Shown here: positions 1-13,400 of the stretch, piece after piece
Layout: the number at the start of each line of letters is the position of its first letter
How positions within the stretch are numbered: position 1 is the stretch's first letter
Origin: Hippasteria phrygiana
Taxonomy: Eukaryota > Echinodermata > Asteroidea > Valvatida > Goniasteridae
Length of the DNA: 64,000 nt
Reading direction: 5' to 3'
NCBI GenBank assembly: GCA_037893225.1
Contig: JAZGUH010000113.1
Location: 1,426,001-1,490,000 of the forward strand
Position numbers and translations under genes: made by a program
The notes under the pieces: model-generated
Databases searched by the model: none
What the model was told of the DNA's origin: nothing
Seen by the model: only the letters and a program-made list of their open reading frames with translations

Positions 1-615
1 CAGGAAGAGGGTTTAGCGCTGAATAACAATGGTAGGAGGATTGGGTGGAAACACGGTTAAAAAGCAAGAGAGATTGAGGCTCGGTGTACACGGTTAAAAT
101 GTGGTTGAAACGCGCGTGGATTTATTTTTAACCGAGAAACGGATATTTTAACCGAGAAGATGTTCATAGTGTAACAGGCATAAACCATGACAAAGGAATG
201 CTTTTGTTACAGTTCATTTGAATAGCTTAATACTTGGATTAAGACTGCTGGTCTTGTGCTGGTCTTGCAGGGTCTTGTGTGGTCTTGTGATGGTCTTGAC
301 TACAACACTGGTTAATTGTGACCTGTGTTCATCCGATAATGTGTCATCCTCGTCAGATGGCTATTGTAGCCTTCAATTGGTCCAAACAATCTTCCATCTG
401 TTTCATTTATTACGTTGTAGCCTACTGTTTAATTGCCATAAGCACTGTGCAGTTATAGTTGGAACTTTGGGAGTCTTAATTTAGGAGCATTTCCAACCAT
501 TTCAGTTTTGAAAGTACAACATTTCCTTTTGGAAAGGTTAGCTAGAACATGAGGAAGACATCAAAATATCTCCTACATGTATGTCATTTGGACACTAAAA
601 TGTCTTCCTCATGGT
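1..615. other. Intron upstream of the first visible exon, mostly unexplained
   Basis: No coding exon is recognisable. Bases 10-165 contain several copies of CGGTTAAAA/TTTTAACCG-type words in both orientations. Bases 240-312 hold a degenerate GGTCTTG(TG) array ending GGTCTTGACTACAACACTG, which is the right-end type of the hAT-like miniature elements described at 624 and 10529; its left end is not identifiable. Confidence 0.5.
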
Positions 616-623
616 CAATTTAG

Positions 624-1222
624 CAGGGCTGTAGTCGAGTCCATCACAAGTCCATCACAAGTCCCTGCAAGTCCCTGGAAGTCCATCAGAAACCCTCCAG
701 TCCTAATTCCAATCACAAGCTATTAAAATGAGCTTTGACAAAGGCATTCCTTTGTCATTGTTCATCCAGTTACTTGTGACTGGCTTTATGAAAGGACTTT
801 TGACTGGACTTTTGACTGGACTTGCGAAAGGACTTGTGAAAGGACTTGTGAAAGGACTTGTGAAAGGACTTGCAGGGCAGGGGCGGATCCAGGAATTTTT
901 GCAGGGGGGGTGGAGCGTTTCTGAAATTTGCCCAGAAAAGAGACTCCCAAAATGTTCCGCTTGCGAAAAAAATGTACAAGCGGGAAGGGGAAAGGGGGGG
1001 GGGGGGGGGGCTGATACACTTTCTCACCGTTGGTGGCGCCATTTACCCTCTTTGCCCATAGGCAAAATAAGACCTGTATTTGCAAGGCGTAGGCCCCTAC
1101 AAGCAAAACAAAACAAACAAAACAAAACAACATTTGGCAACGAGCAGGGGGGGGGGGGTTTCGACCCCCAAACCCCCCCCTCCCCCTGGATCCGCGCCTG
1201 CAGGGACTTGACTACCGCCCTG
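624..1222. mobile_element. hAT-like miniature element with 8-bp duplication, host of a second element
   Basis: Terminal inverted repeats CAGGGCTGTAGTCGAGTCC (left) and GGACTTGACTACCGCCCTG (right, reverse complement of the left with a few changes). The flanks are an exact 8-bp direct repeat CAATTTAG at 616-623 and 1223-1230, as expected for hAT insertion. The interior carries an AAGTCC(CTGC/ATCAC) array at 640-690 and a GGACTTGTGAAA array at 792-872. It encodes nothing. A second hAT-like element (878-1198) sits in its right part. Confidence 0.85.
878..1198. mobile_element. Nested hAT-like miniature element, G-tract ends
   Basis: Ends are CAGGGGCGGATCCAGGAA and CCCCCTGGATCCGCGCC, flanked by the 7-bp direct repeat TGCAGGG (871-877 and 1199-1205). 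The uninterrupted sequence CTTGCAGGGACT at 10728-10739 in the related element shows the pre-insertion state. Long G and C tracts lie just inside the ends. No ORF of its own is recognisable. Confidence 0.75.
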
Positions 1223-1362
1223 CAATTTAGTAATGAATACAAATGTTGATAATAATACCATCAGTGGGTCAAGAAACTCAAATCACATGAGACATTTTAG
1301 TCACATATTCATAATGTGAAGTGTTCGGTCTTTTATGGATACATTTGTTCATTCTTTACTAG

Positions 1363-1478
1363 GTCCACAAGTAACCCTTGGAAGTCAAGTTCTGAACTGT
1401 GGTCTGATTAATTCTGGCCAATCAGGAACAAGGACTATAGATATCATCAATCAGTCCAATGTAGCAGCTGTCTTCCAG
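1363..1478 (+). CDS. CFAP65: CFAP65 exon a (first exon in window)
   Basis: Acceptor TTTACTAG, donor GTAAGC. The exon opens with 2 nt completing a codon from an upstream exon (phase-1 intron before it), then gives 38 codons starting PQVTLGSQVLNCGLIN and ending NVAAVFQ. The stretch LNCGLINSGQSGTRTIDIIN has the look of the first strands of an ASH domain, where a sentence like 'G.v..G....r.i.i.N.s' is usual. It ends in phase 0 and continues directly into the next exon. Confidence 0.88.
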
Positions 1479-4400
1479 GTAAGCTGACATTGTTTAAAAC
1501 CCATCGGAAGAGGAAATCATGTTATACTCATAGTATTAAGTATGATGTCATTCCAACATAAACTTAATATGGACTGGCTCCAACCATGATCTGTCATCCT
1601 ACGCAAATGCATTGCCCAATTATTTCCCATCAAGATTTATGTACAGGATTGGAAAGCACAAGTCTTGTTTTCAACTTGATGAAGTGCAAAGGCTGCATTC
1701 TTTACCTGCTTCCATTTCTGTGGTATAAAGTACTTTTGATGGGAGTAAAAAAACAAGAAAACGAGAGATCTATGACTGTTTACGAAAAGTACATAGAGCT
1801 TTTCCACAGTCCAATTTTCTTTTTTTTTAGGGCGTACCTTTTTATTTCTATGGTTGGAGGTTGGAATCCCGCTCCTGCCAGATTTTTTGTTCACTTTCAA
1901 AATGTATTCAAATTTACCTAGTCAGTTTCCCTTGTGGATTGTTTGACGAATTATAAGTTAAAAAGTCGTATCCTCATTGAGTGATCCCCACAATGTCGCT
2001 TCCCAGGTTGTATCATAAAATTGGGTGTGATCCATGGCTTTTCGGCATTCTGGGTTTATGACTTCTGACTAGCGCCCACCCGAACAAAGATACTGACAAT
2101 TTGGGAGAGCGCCAACATAGGGCAAGATAGCTCAGTTGGTAGAGCGCCGGTACGGTATTCCGGAGGTCGCAGGTTTGAATCCCGCTCCTGCCAGTTTCTT
2201 TGTTCACTCTGAAAAAATACTAAAGCAATTCAGATAATTGCAACAACGCAGGCAAGATTTCATTTGAAGGGTATTGCTTCAAGTGTATTGGCTGAAATTA
2301 TCAAGGTTCATTTCAGGACGGCCCCCTTTTAACTTCATATTTAGGTCATGCCAAGAATTATTTACAAAGATGGCTTCCCCCATTTTTGTGTTACCTAAAC
2401 GAATGTTTTGGGGGCACTTGCCAGTCATGAATTCTGTCCGTGTGGCCCGTGTGACCGTATATGACAGTACATGTTAAAGTTTTATGTTAAATTTTTGCTC
2501 TCATTTGGTGTCATTTGAAAAGTTAAAGTCCAATTAGAACCAAATGTGGGATATACATGTAACATGGGAACCTTCATATGTTAATGAGGTCAAATGTCAT
2601 ACCAAGTTCAAAGATCATTTGAGGTCATGTTATAAAATGGGCTGAACATGTAAAATTGGTCTCATTTGAAAAGTTGAAGTCCAATTGCAACTTGAGCCTT
2701 AGGTGCAACTTGGAAACATTTATATGATGTTGATGTAATACAGGTCACACGAAGGTCATTGGAGGTCAAGTGGTAAAATAGGCTTAACATGTACAATTGC
2801 TCTCATTTGAAAAGTTGCAAATGCGATGCAGTAACCAAAAACAAAAGGCGACGTGTGACCCACGGATCACCTTGTTAAAGATACACCGGAGTCCCCCAAA
2901 TGTTTTTTTAATTTTCCTTATGCCACTTGCAGTTCATAGTTGACAGTCGTGAAAGTGCATTTAAGTTTAGTGTTGAGTGTGGTAGGATGGAGCCAAACAC
3001 TACACAGACCATCATTGTTCTCTTCAAGCCAACCCATCCCATCAATTACTACCGCAGGGTTACGTGTGTTGTTCAGAATCAGGTGAGTGGATTACAGACA
3101 GTGGGGGAGAATGTACGTGGGTGAATTAAAAAAATTGTTCATCCGGCTATTTACACTTTTTGTTGAGGTTCACGCTTCCAGCTACAATGTGTACAGTGTG
3201 ATGCAAAGAAGTATACCGGAATTAAACCCCACATGTATCACATAAACTGATAAGTGATATCACCAAATTGGTATCATGGGCGTATTCGAAACCATGTTCT
3301 ATGTTCAGTCAACAATGGTATCGAATGTCCAGAACCAACACCCATACACCATTCGTGAACAGGATTTTCACTCCCCTCGATCTAGGGAGTAGACTGAACA
3401 ACAAGAAGAACAAAGATGGCTGACAGCACAGGACATTAAATTTGTATATTCCTCGGATCCTGGAATGCTTTTTTCTTTTTAAAAGAGAAGTAGCAAACGG
3501 AGATACATTCGTATATCTGATTATCTGTTTTCAATTCATCTTCTTCATCTGAAGAATCAAACAACATGAAAGCTGTGAATATAAATTCCCATGTTAATAT
3601 AAATTTCCTGTTTCTTTTACAGCAATTTTGAGGGAGTAATTGTATTTTGTTTTTGTTTTTACGGTAATGCAAATTTTCATATTCATGAGTCACAGCATGA
3701 TGTCATCAGGGCCAAACAGTGGTGTCTGCATAGCATTGTGCATAAACAACATCTACCAGGTTTTAAGGCTGCAGTTTCGAAACGTTTACATGGTTAACCG
3801 ACCATTTAAATGGTTTACACGGTTACATTTTTCCGTTTCGGTTAACCGTAATCCAATTTTTAAGGATTGACCTTTTCTTTTTGGAGCACAGAGTATGCGA
3901 AGAAAAAGAATTATTCGGCTATACCGAACACCATCCTTGGCTCCCAAATTTTGTGTACAAAACTTAACAAACATTGTTGTTGAAAAAAAGGCAACAGATT
4001 AAAAAAAATAATGTAACGGGTATTTGGGCTATTTGCAATTCAGAACGGCCGCAGCTTGATTCAAAAATGAAAAGCCCTATACGGAATGGTTATTTTATGT
4101 GTGAAAAAGTTGGATTCGATTTTTCCTGTAAAATGAAAGGTAACTTACCCAGATAAGTTCACGAATCACTGAGCATGAGAAACAAGTTCAAACTGTCCTT
4201 GTCCGAGATTGTGTATGATGATGATTGATGTTGACTGGTGAACAGTACATGTATGTTTGGCTTGTGTTCACACACACTGATCACCAGTCAATAACACTCA
4301 AATCCTTGAACACAGACAGCTATATATGACTTGCTTAATAGTTACATGTAAATACCTCATGCTCAGTAATCCGTAAGCTGATCTGGGTGAGTGACTTATC

Positions 4401-7400
4401 ATTTCCAAGAGAATATCGCAGGCCAATACCAACTTGGTATCAGTTGGATACATGAGATATATTTTGGGTTCAATGATACTTTTTTTTACTCAAATAGTGT
4501 TTGATTGCACTAAAACAATTTACAGCAGATACAAATATGGCTCAGTTTTATCTGCCAGTTAAACACTTCAAATACAAAGTTGGACTTTTTTTGCTGTGTA
4601 ATCACAACTGGAATAGACATCAAGTTAGCTAAAGCAGGATTTGAAGTACATGTAGTCGTTTGTTATTTCCCATCTACTAATGAAATTATTTGGTTTAAAG
4701 TAGTCATTTTTTAGCTTCCTGTTTCCTTTTATAGATTTGATGGCATGTATTCACGACACAAAAAAATATGGGAAACATTTTTTTCTGTAACTGATCAACA
4801 TAAGAATTTTATGTGCAATATTTCTAGTACTTTTACAAATCATCAAAGTCATGGAACATTTCTGAATATTTGTTTAGTCTGTTGGAATGATAGTGGGGAT
4901 ATTTGTGGGATTTTTTACATAGGATAATGAAAGGATTGGCCAGGCCACCAAACACTAGTAGCTGTAGCTACGCTGCTGTAGGTCAGTGAAGGTCATGAAC
5001 ATGATAGGTCATATGCTGCTGTAGGTCACTCATCACTGGCCATGGCCAAACATTTGTCTTGTTCTCCCCTGCCGCTCTCTGAAAAACCTACATGTACATG
5101 TACATGTAGGCCTTTGGCTTGTTTTTCTTAGAGAAATTTCATCATGGAAATGTTATTAATTTAAATCAAATTTCACCCCCTTTTTAAAGTTAAGCTCTCA
5201 AACTTGGATTGCTGTCCCACCTCCAATATTTTAGTCTAATGTAAGAACACAGCTGATAATTCTTATTCAAGTTCATGTCTGACAATATTTCCCAACTCTG
5301 AGTAGGTTTTTTTGCTACTAATTAGACTCACTTAATTCCTATAGAATATGAACTTGTAATGTTCATAATGATGTATTAATGTTGATTTAAAGTCCTTGTG
5401 ATTTTCATCTCACCATGGCATTCATCAAGTGCAGTTTTTACCCGCCAGCATTGCTCTATGAATTTTGTGAAAAAAACATCTTTACAGTCAGTCACCTTGT
5501 ACAGTGCTGTACTTTATTAATCCACGATTCCACACTCAACATGCTCATCCTTTCTGGTTCCAGTTGTTGGGCAAAACACTGCACTTTCTGGTACGACAAA
5601 TATTCAATAGTACATGAACTTGGATAAGAATGCATTGTTACGTTCTCTGTCAGCAGATAACTCAAAGTAATTGCTGCTACTTCATTTTGACCTTCGCAGA
5701 CAATCTGCTGCTACACGTACAGGTATATCTGAAAAAAGGGAAAACGGTAAAACAAGTTGTTTAATATGCCTGGTAAATCAAAATATTCCCAGGTTTAACA
5801 CTAAAGCCCCGAACCCACTTACGCGAATTTGACAACGAATTAACGCGAAGTCGATTTGTGTCATTTCGTAATGAATCACAAACGTGTCCTAAGTACTTCG
5901 TAATTAACTTCGTTGAGTGTCATAATTATTCGCAAGACTTCGTAAACACCTCGTATTGTTGCGTAAGTCGTGGTGCCAATTTTGAAATTTTCGAAACTTT
6001 TACGAAGCGTTAAGATTTCATAAGCCTTCGCAATATGTCGCAACGGTGTCGTAACTTGTCGTAATTGCTTCGCGAATGCATCGTAATCTTTCGTAACCAT
6101 ATCGGGGTGGTTGGGAAATTTTTCCCTTAACGAAGTGTCACGACAGTTCACAAAGTAGTTGCGAAGCAGTTACGATACGTTACGAAGTTTACGACATGGT
6201 AACGAATTAATTACGAAATGGTTACGAATCCAGCTGAAAAATTAGCGTCAACACGAAACACCTGTGTTTTGGCGCGAACCGTTTACGAATTTGGTTACGA
6301 ATTGATGAGAATGACAACGAATTCATTCACGAAACCATTACGACATTGCGACTCAGTTATGAAGCGTTTGCGACTTTGACGAAGCACTTACGACGCGGTT
6401 CGAACTTGCCGACGTGGTTTGAAACACGAGATGATGCCAACAACACGTGGGAAACACGTAATGAATCAGCAGTTTGCGGCGTTTTGTCTTCACCTTCGTA
6501 TTGTCGTCGCCGGATTCCTTAAAGAACGAGAACCGCAGCCGCCAGGAGGAGGTTTTCCTCTTCAACAGCAGCCGCTTCCAGTACATCAGAGTTGGTGAAC
6601 ATGATGCAAAATGAGAAAATACAAGTACAGGTTCTCAACGCGCGCGTCACCACGTGACGTTAAGTTCGCAACAAGTTTGTATATATTGCAAAATGTCGTA
6701 AATGCGTCGTATATGCGTCGTGAAGTCATTAATACCTCGTAACATGTCATGTTAATTCATAACACTTTCGGTCTGTTTCGTAAACAATTCGTCACATTTC
6801 GTATTTGTATTGTAACCGTTTCATATTGGTTTGCAATCAAATCGTGAGAGTTTTAACCGTTTCGTAACTGTTTCGTATCCGTTTCGTTTTAAATGCGCTC
6901 TGGAGGCCACCCCGCAACGAATCACAATGAATTTCATTTCGCGCTGATTCGTCGTCAAATTTGCGTAAGTGGGATCGGGGCTTAAAGCTGAGTAAAACAA
7001 TACACTTTTTTTAGCTTTCCCGCCTGCTTTCTTTTATAATGTTTTGCCTTCACGCATACCTATTTTAAATGTTCCCCAGTTGATCTATTGCATGTTCTAA
7101 AGCAATTGTGTAGGTATCACTACATTTCTACTTCATGTCTACTACTGCAGTACATGTATCCCAATGTAATATTTCACAGTTGCTCATTGTAAATCCTAAA
7201 ACATAAAAGGAAAAAGGGCTTCCATGTGGTTTTTTTTAAAGGTAGGACCTAGACATATTTTGTTTTACTTTGCTCAATGTCATTTTTCAAATTTTGATTT
7301 TCTTCGTGTTTGCGAGAAAATAAAATACAGTATCTGTCTACATGTATGTAGCTCCATTGAATGGAATGAATGGGTGTAGTGCGTCTGAATTGTCTGGCCA

Positions 7401-10400
7401 AGCTTAAATAAAAGAGCAGATGCCTCTTGCACAGAATCTAGACCAGTACATGCATACAAAGGCCGATTTAGTGGGTCGGTTTGTTTATTTTGTTTATTAA
7501 CCCTTTGCATACGGAAGATGTCTGTGGGCGCAAAAAAACCAGTGCCACCAGGCCGGGATGACGCCTGTAGCCGCTATTTGGCCAGTTTCAATCCATTTTT
7601 GGATTATTGTGTATGTCACGCTTGACTGCACAAGCACATTGTTTCGCTTGGCTGCACCCGGCACCCCAGCACCTCACTACGAATACCGTACTCAAGACAT
7701 AACAGATTAAATGGAAATGGTGGCCCTTAGGATAAAAAAAAATGCTACTTCCATTTGTCTAGAAAACAACAAGGCACTTCATAAGTTAGGCTCGACTCAA
7801 ATACTTACAACATTGTCATTTGAAATACCAATTCAGTTGCGCTGTGCTGCAGTAGGGAGCTGTCCACCAAATTGGGCAAATTTGTATCAAATTTGTGCAT
7901 GGTAAGCACTTCATAAACACTGTCCTCATCTTTCTAGGTTGTAGTCAGGTCAATCCCATGGGGTATTTGGAGAAGTTTTCAGCAGTAATATTATTTCGAA
8001 CTGGCTGTGTACGTGATGTTCAAATTTTTGATACAACTTTTTTACCCACGATGTTGTGCACAGTGCATAAGGTCCATATATGCTGCATGGTTATGTTTAC
8101 TGGCCAACCCCTGCCCAACTGGCTAGGTCAGATTTACCAGAAAAGTTGTTTGGAAAGCAGCACCGTGCACAGGAAAGTGTACATGGCCACATTGTGAGGT
8201 CATATTCACAGGCACATTACACATGCACCACGTCAAATTTCTTTCGTGGGGACCCTTATTTTTATTAAAAATCACATCCACCTTTATCCTGTCCATTTTG
8301 AATAGAAAATCACATCGAAGGGTTTCACACTGACATTTTACATTATACCCCTTGACACCGGATTTCATATGGGCGCCAGACCGGCTTGTGCAGCCAAGCA
8401 AAACGGAAACAAGAGGCTTGTGCAGCCAAGCATAACATACACAATACCCCAATAATGGATTGAAAATGCAGAAATTGATGTGTATAGACATCAACCGGCC
8501 AGGTGGCAATTTTAATCTGCACGTACTTGTGTCAGCCGGTGGCAAGGGGTTAACAAAAGTATTATGTCTTATGATTTGTTTGTGCAGGAGCCCTTATTCC
8601 TTGATCTGATTGGGACATGTCATACTGAGCTGGTGAAGCCAGCAGTGTTACAGCCTCAGCATCTAATCCGGTACAGGGTACATCAGGCTCGTGGATTCTC
8701 TGTATTCCCTCCAGAGGTAAAACCCAATTCATTGTGGTTTGATCGAGTCTAACCATTATGGTTGAGATTACAAATTGAGAGAACATTCTGGTACACCACA
8801 TATGAAGTGGTTCACTCTAAAAAGAGGAGTGTGTTTTCGAACTTGATGTTTCATTATGCACACTCTGAAATTTATATCACTGTGGAGACATGGCTTTGTT
8901 CTCTCCTTTGTTCCTATTTATGCATGTATAACCAATCCCCCATAGACTTTGTACACGTTTTTCCTTGTGGAGACATTTTCCTCTTTAGAAATTCCTTGTA
9001 ATAATAATTTGGGAAGCTAATCATCCTTACTCGCAGCTAGGGTGCTGAATTGCGAAGGACGGCTACAACGTGGTCGAATTGAAGGCACGTAAAGGTCTTT
9101 TGTAGTCTATTGTTTCCATGTTTCCACAGGATGCTGGCGGGTACCGAATTGCTCCAACCGTCATTAAGGGAATTTGTGTAAATGCAAAACATGTAATATG
9201 CAAAATAGCTGCCAATGCTTTCGCCATATTTCATTTTTACATTGTGTTAGTTTATACAAGAAAAGCTGTTGGCAGTGTTGTAGTGGAGTCATTTAATCTG
9301 AGTCCGAGTGTGTTATCACTTGACTTGATTCCGAGTCTGAGTCTACATTTTGAGTTAGAGCCCGTCACAAATAATTTAGTCTGAATCCAAGTCACAAAAG
9401 TAAGTGTACACTAAATGCTTGATTTAGAAATTTCAGCATTTACAAAAAAATTGTTTTAAAAGTTTTAAAGCCAAACTCCGCAATAAGCCAGTTTGGTATT
9501 TGAACTTTTATTGCACAATATGCACAATGACATTTTATCCCAACTGACCCGCGTGACCTAACACGCGTGTGTAAACGCAAAAGGTGGTCGCACAATGCGC
9601 ACGTGTTGAATTCAATCAGAATGTGCGTGACATTACGTCTGCAATTTTATCCCGAATAACCTTTGACCTTTGAGATACCGAACTGGCTAAAGCCCGGTTC
9701 ATACTTCATACTTCATGCGAATGCGAATGCGAAGCGAATTTCATGACGTCAACAATCGAAGTTTCATTGTGACGTACACCGTTACCTTAACGAATTCGCT
9801 TCGCATACGCATTTGCATGAAGTATGAACCGGGCTTTACACGGAATATGGCAGATGTCATCATTGAAAACAGTACAAAATGGCGATCATGAACCAAACAA
9901 CCAAATGTGACCCGCTCTGCAAAAATGAGTTAGATGTCACGCATTACACTTTTACGTACAGGGTGGTTTAATGTCTCAGACTTTTTAATATAACTATAAG
10001 AAATTACACACTTAAAAAAATAGTAAAAGAAAACAATGCATTATACTACAGAGTTGTGCCATATATCAAATGAAACCTTATTTAATGCTCTTTCAGACCA
10101 ACTGTAAATTAGACTCATTTTTGTCACAAATCTGAAAATTCACTGAACAACACCAATGGCTGGTTCTGTCTGGTTTACAGTTATTGCATAACAGTATTGA
10201 TCTTATTTGCATGGTGTACCAGTGAAAGAAATAGTGTTTGTTTGCACAGTGTTGTTCCTGCCATTCCCGCAGGGAAGCTAAGTGAATAGAAGAAATGGTC
10301 TTTGTTGAGGCTAGCTTGAGGGTTTGTTTAACCTCATGAATACAGACAACAGCCATAGCCATGGTTTGAAAAAGACCACCTGGTCGGTTGATGCCTATAG

Positions 10401-13400
10401 GCGCATCCCTGCACATACTCGGTCCATTCATGTTTCAACTGTATTGTTTTTGAATGGGAGTGTAATGAATAGATGGAGCTTTTTCAAACCTTTCATTCAC
10501 ACGAAAGTGGGCTCCAAGTGCGATGAATCAGAGATGTAGTCGAGTCCATCACAAGTCCCTGCAAGTCCCTGCAAGTCCATCACAAGCCCTCCAGTCCTAA
10601 TCCCAATCACAAGCTATTCAAATGAGCTTTGACAAAGGTATTCCTTTGTCATTGTTCATCTAATTACTTGTGACCGGCTTTATGAAAGGACTTCTGACTG
10701 GGCTTGCGAAAGTACTTGTGAAAGTACTTGCAGGGACTCGACTCCAACTCTGCAATGAATATGACCACTCTATTCAGTGTGGTGCCCATTGTTGGCTTTG
10801 GCTGCACACCCTGTCTTGGCATACCAGCACCCCATCAATAACAGCCAGACACATGTAGGGGGTCAGAGATCCCCGAGCTGAGTAGCTCTAATATGCACAT
10901 CAACATACATGTACCATTGCCTTTTGATGCAAAGCAAATCTTGGCTTAACAGGGTGATGGTCATGGCATTGAAACCCATAAATATGCATTTTCATGTTAT
11001 GCCTTTATACAGCAACTGATTGAGATTTTGAAGGAAGGGAAGTTGCATTTAGACGACAGTGGCTGTCTAATACATCAGCAAGCTGAGTCTGTAGAGAACT
11101 ACCTTACGCCAGAGGATCCTGAGCCGTCCATGTCTGAATATTTCAATGATGGTTACCACGGGTCAACCAATGTAAGTTAAATCAATGCTAATCTTCAGTC
11201 TGCTTTCTGTGTATTTTTATTTTGTCATCTGTGCTTATGTACAATGTATTAACCCCCAGATACTAGAAGCCGTCTGACGTATATAGATGTCATAGAATAT
11301 TACCACCTGGCCGGATGACGGCTATACACGCATTTTCTTCATTTTCAATCCTTTGTTGGGTTATTGTGTATATTACGCTTGGCTGCACAAGCCTATTGTG
11401 TCCGTTTCACTTGGCTGCACAAGCCGGCATGGCACCCCGGTGCTCCATTCTATCACACCTGTACTCAAGGGGTCAATGGCTGTTTTACTCAAACCTAAAC
11501 AAGTACTTTGCACTTTAACACTTGTCGTTGAGCACTTTGTAACACTAGCCCATTGTTTCTCAAGCTGCCTGAAGGCACCTGGCTTATTTAGAAATACTGT
11601 GTATATAGTTTTTTTTAAGTACATGTACAATGTATATGAATGTAAAACCATAGTCAATGAATTTCTTTAGCACAAAAACCAACCGAAAAACTCATGTTAC
11701 TAATTCCTGAGTTTTTATCTTTTTCATAGTTTTAACTTTTCAACCAAGACCCTGTTTAAAAATGTCAACATTTAAAGCAATCCATTTTCTACTACGTGCA
11801 TGGCTACATGTACCTTGGAGTTGGTCAATAAATCAGGTCTCTGTTAAAGTTCAGAGATACCAGACTTCCGGCAATTGCCTTAATTCCGGCTTTTTCATAT
11901 TTTTGGGAAAAACCTCCGCCCTTCGGCATTTGTGGGCCGGAACGACAATATTAATACAAATTACCTTAAGACCATACACACAGCGCTTTTCTACCTTCAT
12001 GCCGCAATACACGTGTATAGTGCTGGGTGATACGACGATAAAATCGCGATGATGCAATATTCGCCGCCCAAAAATCGAAATCGGCTACATGTTTTTTTAA
12101 ATAAAAAAAGTGAGATATCTGCGATATCGTTTTTAAAATCGGTGATTTTTTCGGAACCCCTATTTTCCCTTATAAAATCGGTGATACTTTCTTTTTACCA
12201 GCAAATTCGCTAAAATTAATTTCCTTGTAAGCGAGGTTCAAGTCGAAGTGACATCATCCTTTCAAACTTTTTATTTATAGTGCAAATAAAAAAATTGACC
12301 ACTTGGTGGCTAGGTGATTCGTACTGCGGGGGGACGTTTTAAGAAAATCACCAAATGACATTGAACAAGCGATCCGATTTCTATTTATGGTAGGCAGCTA
12401 GAAAATGATCATTTTCACCGCAATTAGACCAAATTATGCCGATTGTATTGCAAAGAAGTTGTTTTCAAAACTTAAATCACTGGTGTTACTCTTTGTGTTA
12501 CCCCCAGTGTAATTTTCATAAAGTTAACCCTGAAAACTTCTCAAAATGTGGTTTTGTGTAGACTGAGCCATATTTAAATCTAGATGCAAATTAGTGGGCG
12601 CATCCATTTCAACCATTCATTGAGAAATGCTTCTTTGCACTTGGGGCTGCTCGCATGTGGTTCGTGCCTCCTGCTGATAAGCTCTAAATAAATTAGCTGG
12701 TTCACGCGGATTGACTGTTGGTATCTACACAATTCGCTGGTACCCGTAGAACCTTGCCGTGAAAATCACCAGAAAAATTAGAGCAAGCAGAACAAATATA
12801 ACACAAAGGGGACACATAGCTGATTAAATAAATCCATCGATTGCTGTATTTAACGTTGAGCAAGAAGAATAATTTTTACCCTCCCGTGGCTGGCTGAATT
12901 AAACGGTGGAATATTATTGCTCACCGTTCCGACAAGCTACATGTACAATGTATGCTTAAAAAATCAGTATACTCATTACAATGTCAGTATTCATTCGCCC
13001 TGAAAGAAAAGTACGTCTGAAATAAAATATCCTGCACCCCTAGCCCTGAAACTTTATGAAGTGATTGACAGCTCAACTTTTGTGAGGTATACAATTATTT
13101 ATACATTGTAATACCATGTAACACAATGTATACAATTGGTTCAGCTCCAGAGTTTCTTTGTGTAGGGCACCCTGGACTGCAAAGCCTGCGAAAATAAAAC
13201 ATACAAAATATTCCATGCCAACCACACTTGGCATCTGGAGAGTACATCCAGCGGGCACTGGGTGATGGAGAGATCGAAATATATTGCACAAATCCAGCAT
13301 GTGGTGCTCGACTACCAGCATTTCAAAGTCATCCTGAATGTTTCATTAAAAGGGGAACAAGGGAAATTCTCTGGTCACATCGAACATACCGATTAATAAC

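Noticed and set aside
5700..5722. Tiny exon between CTTCGCAG and GTATAT
   Set aside because: Exons b and c already join in frame and match the family without an insertion.
5876..6151. 91-codon ORF inside the TTCGTAA element as a transposase
   Set aside because: It is built from the repeated words of the element and has no transposase motif.
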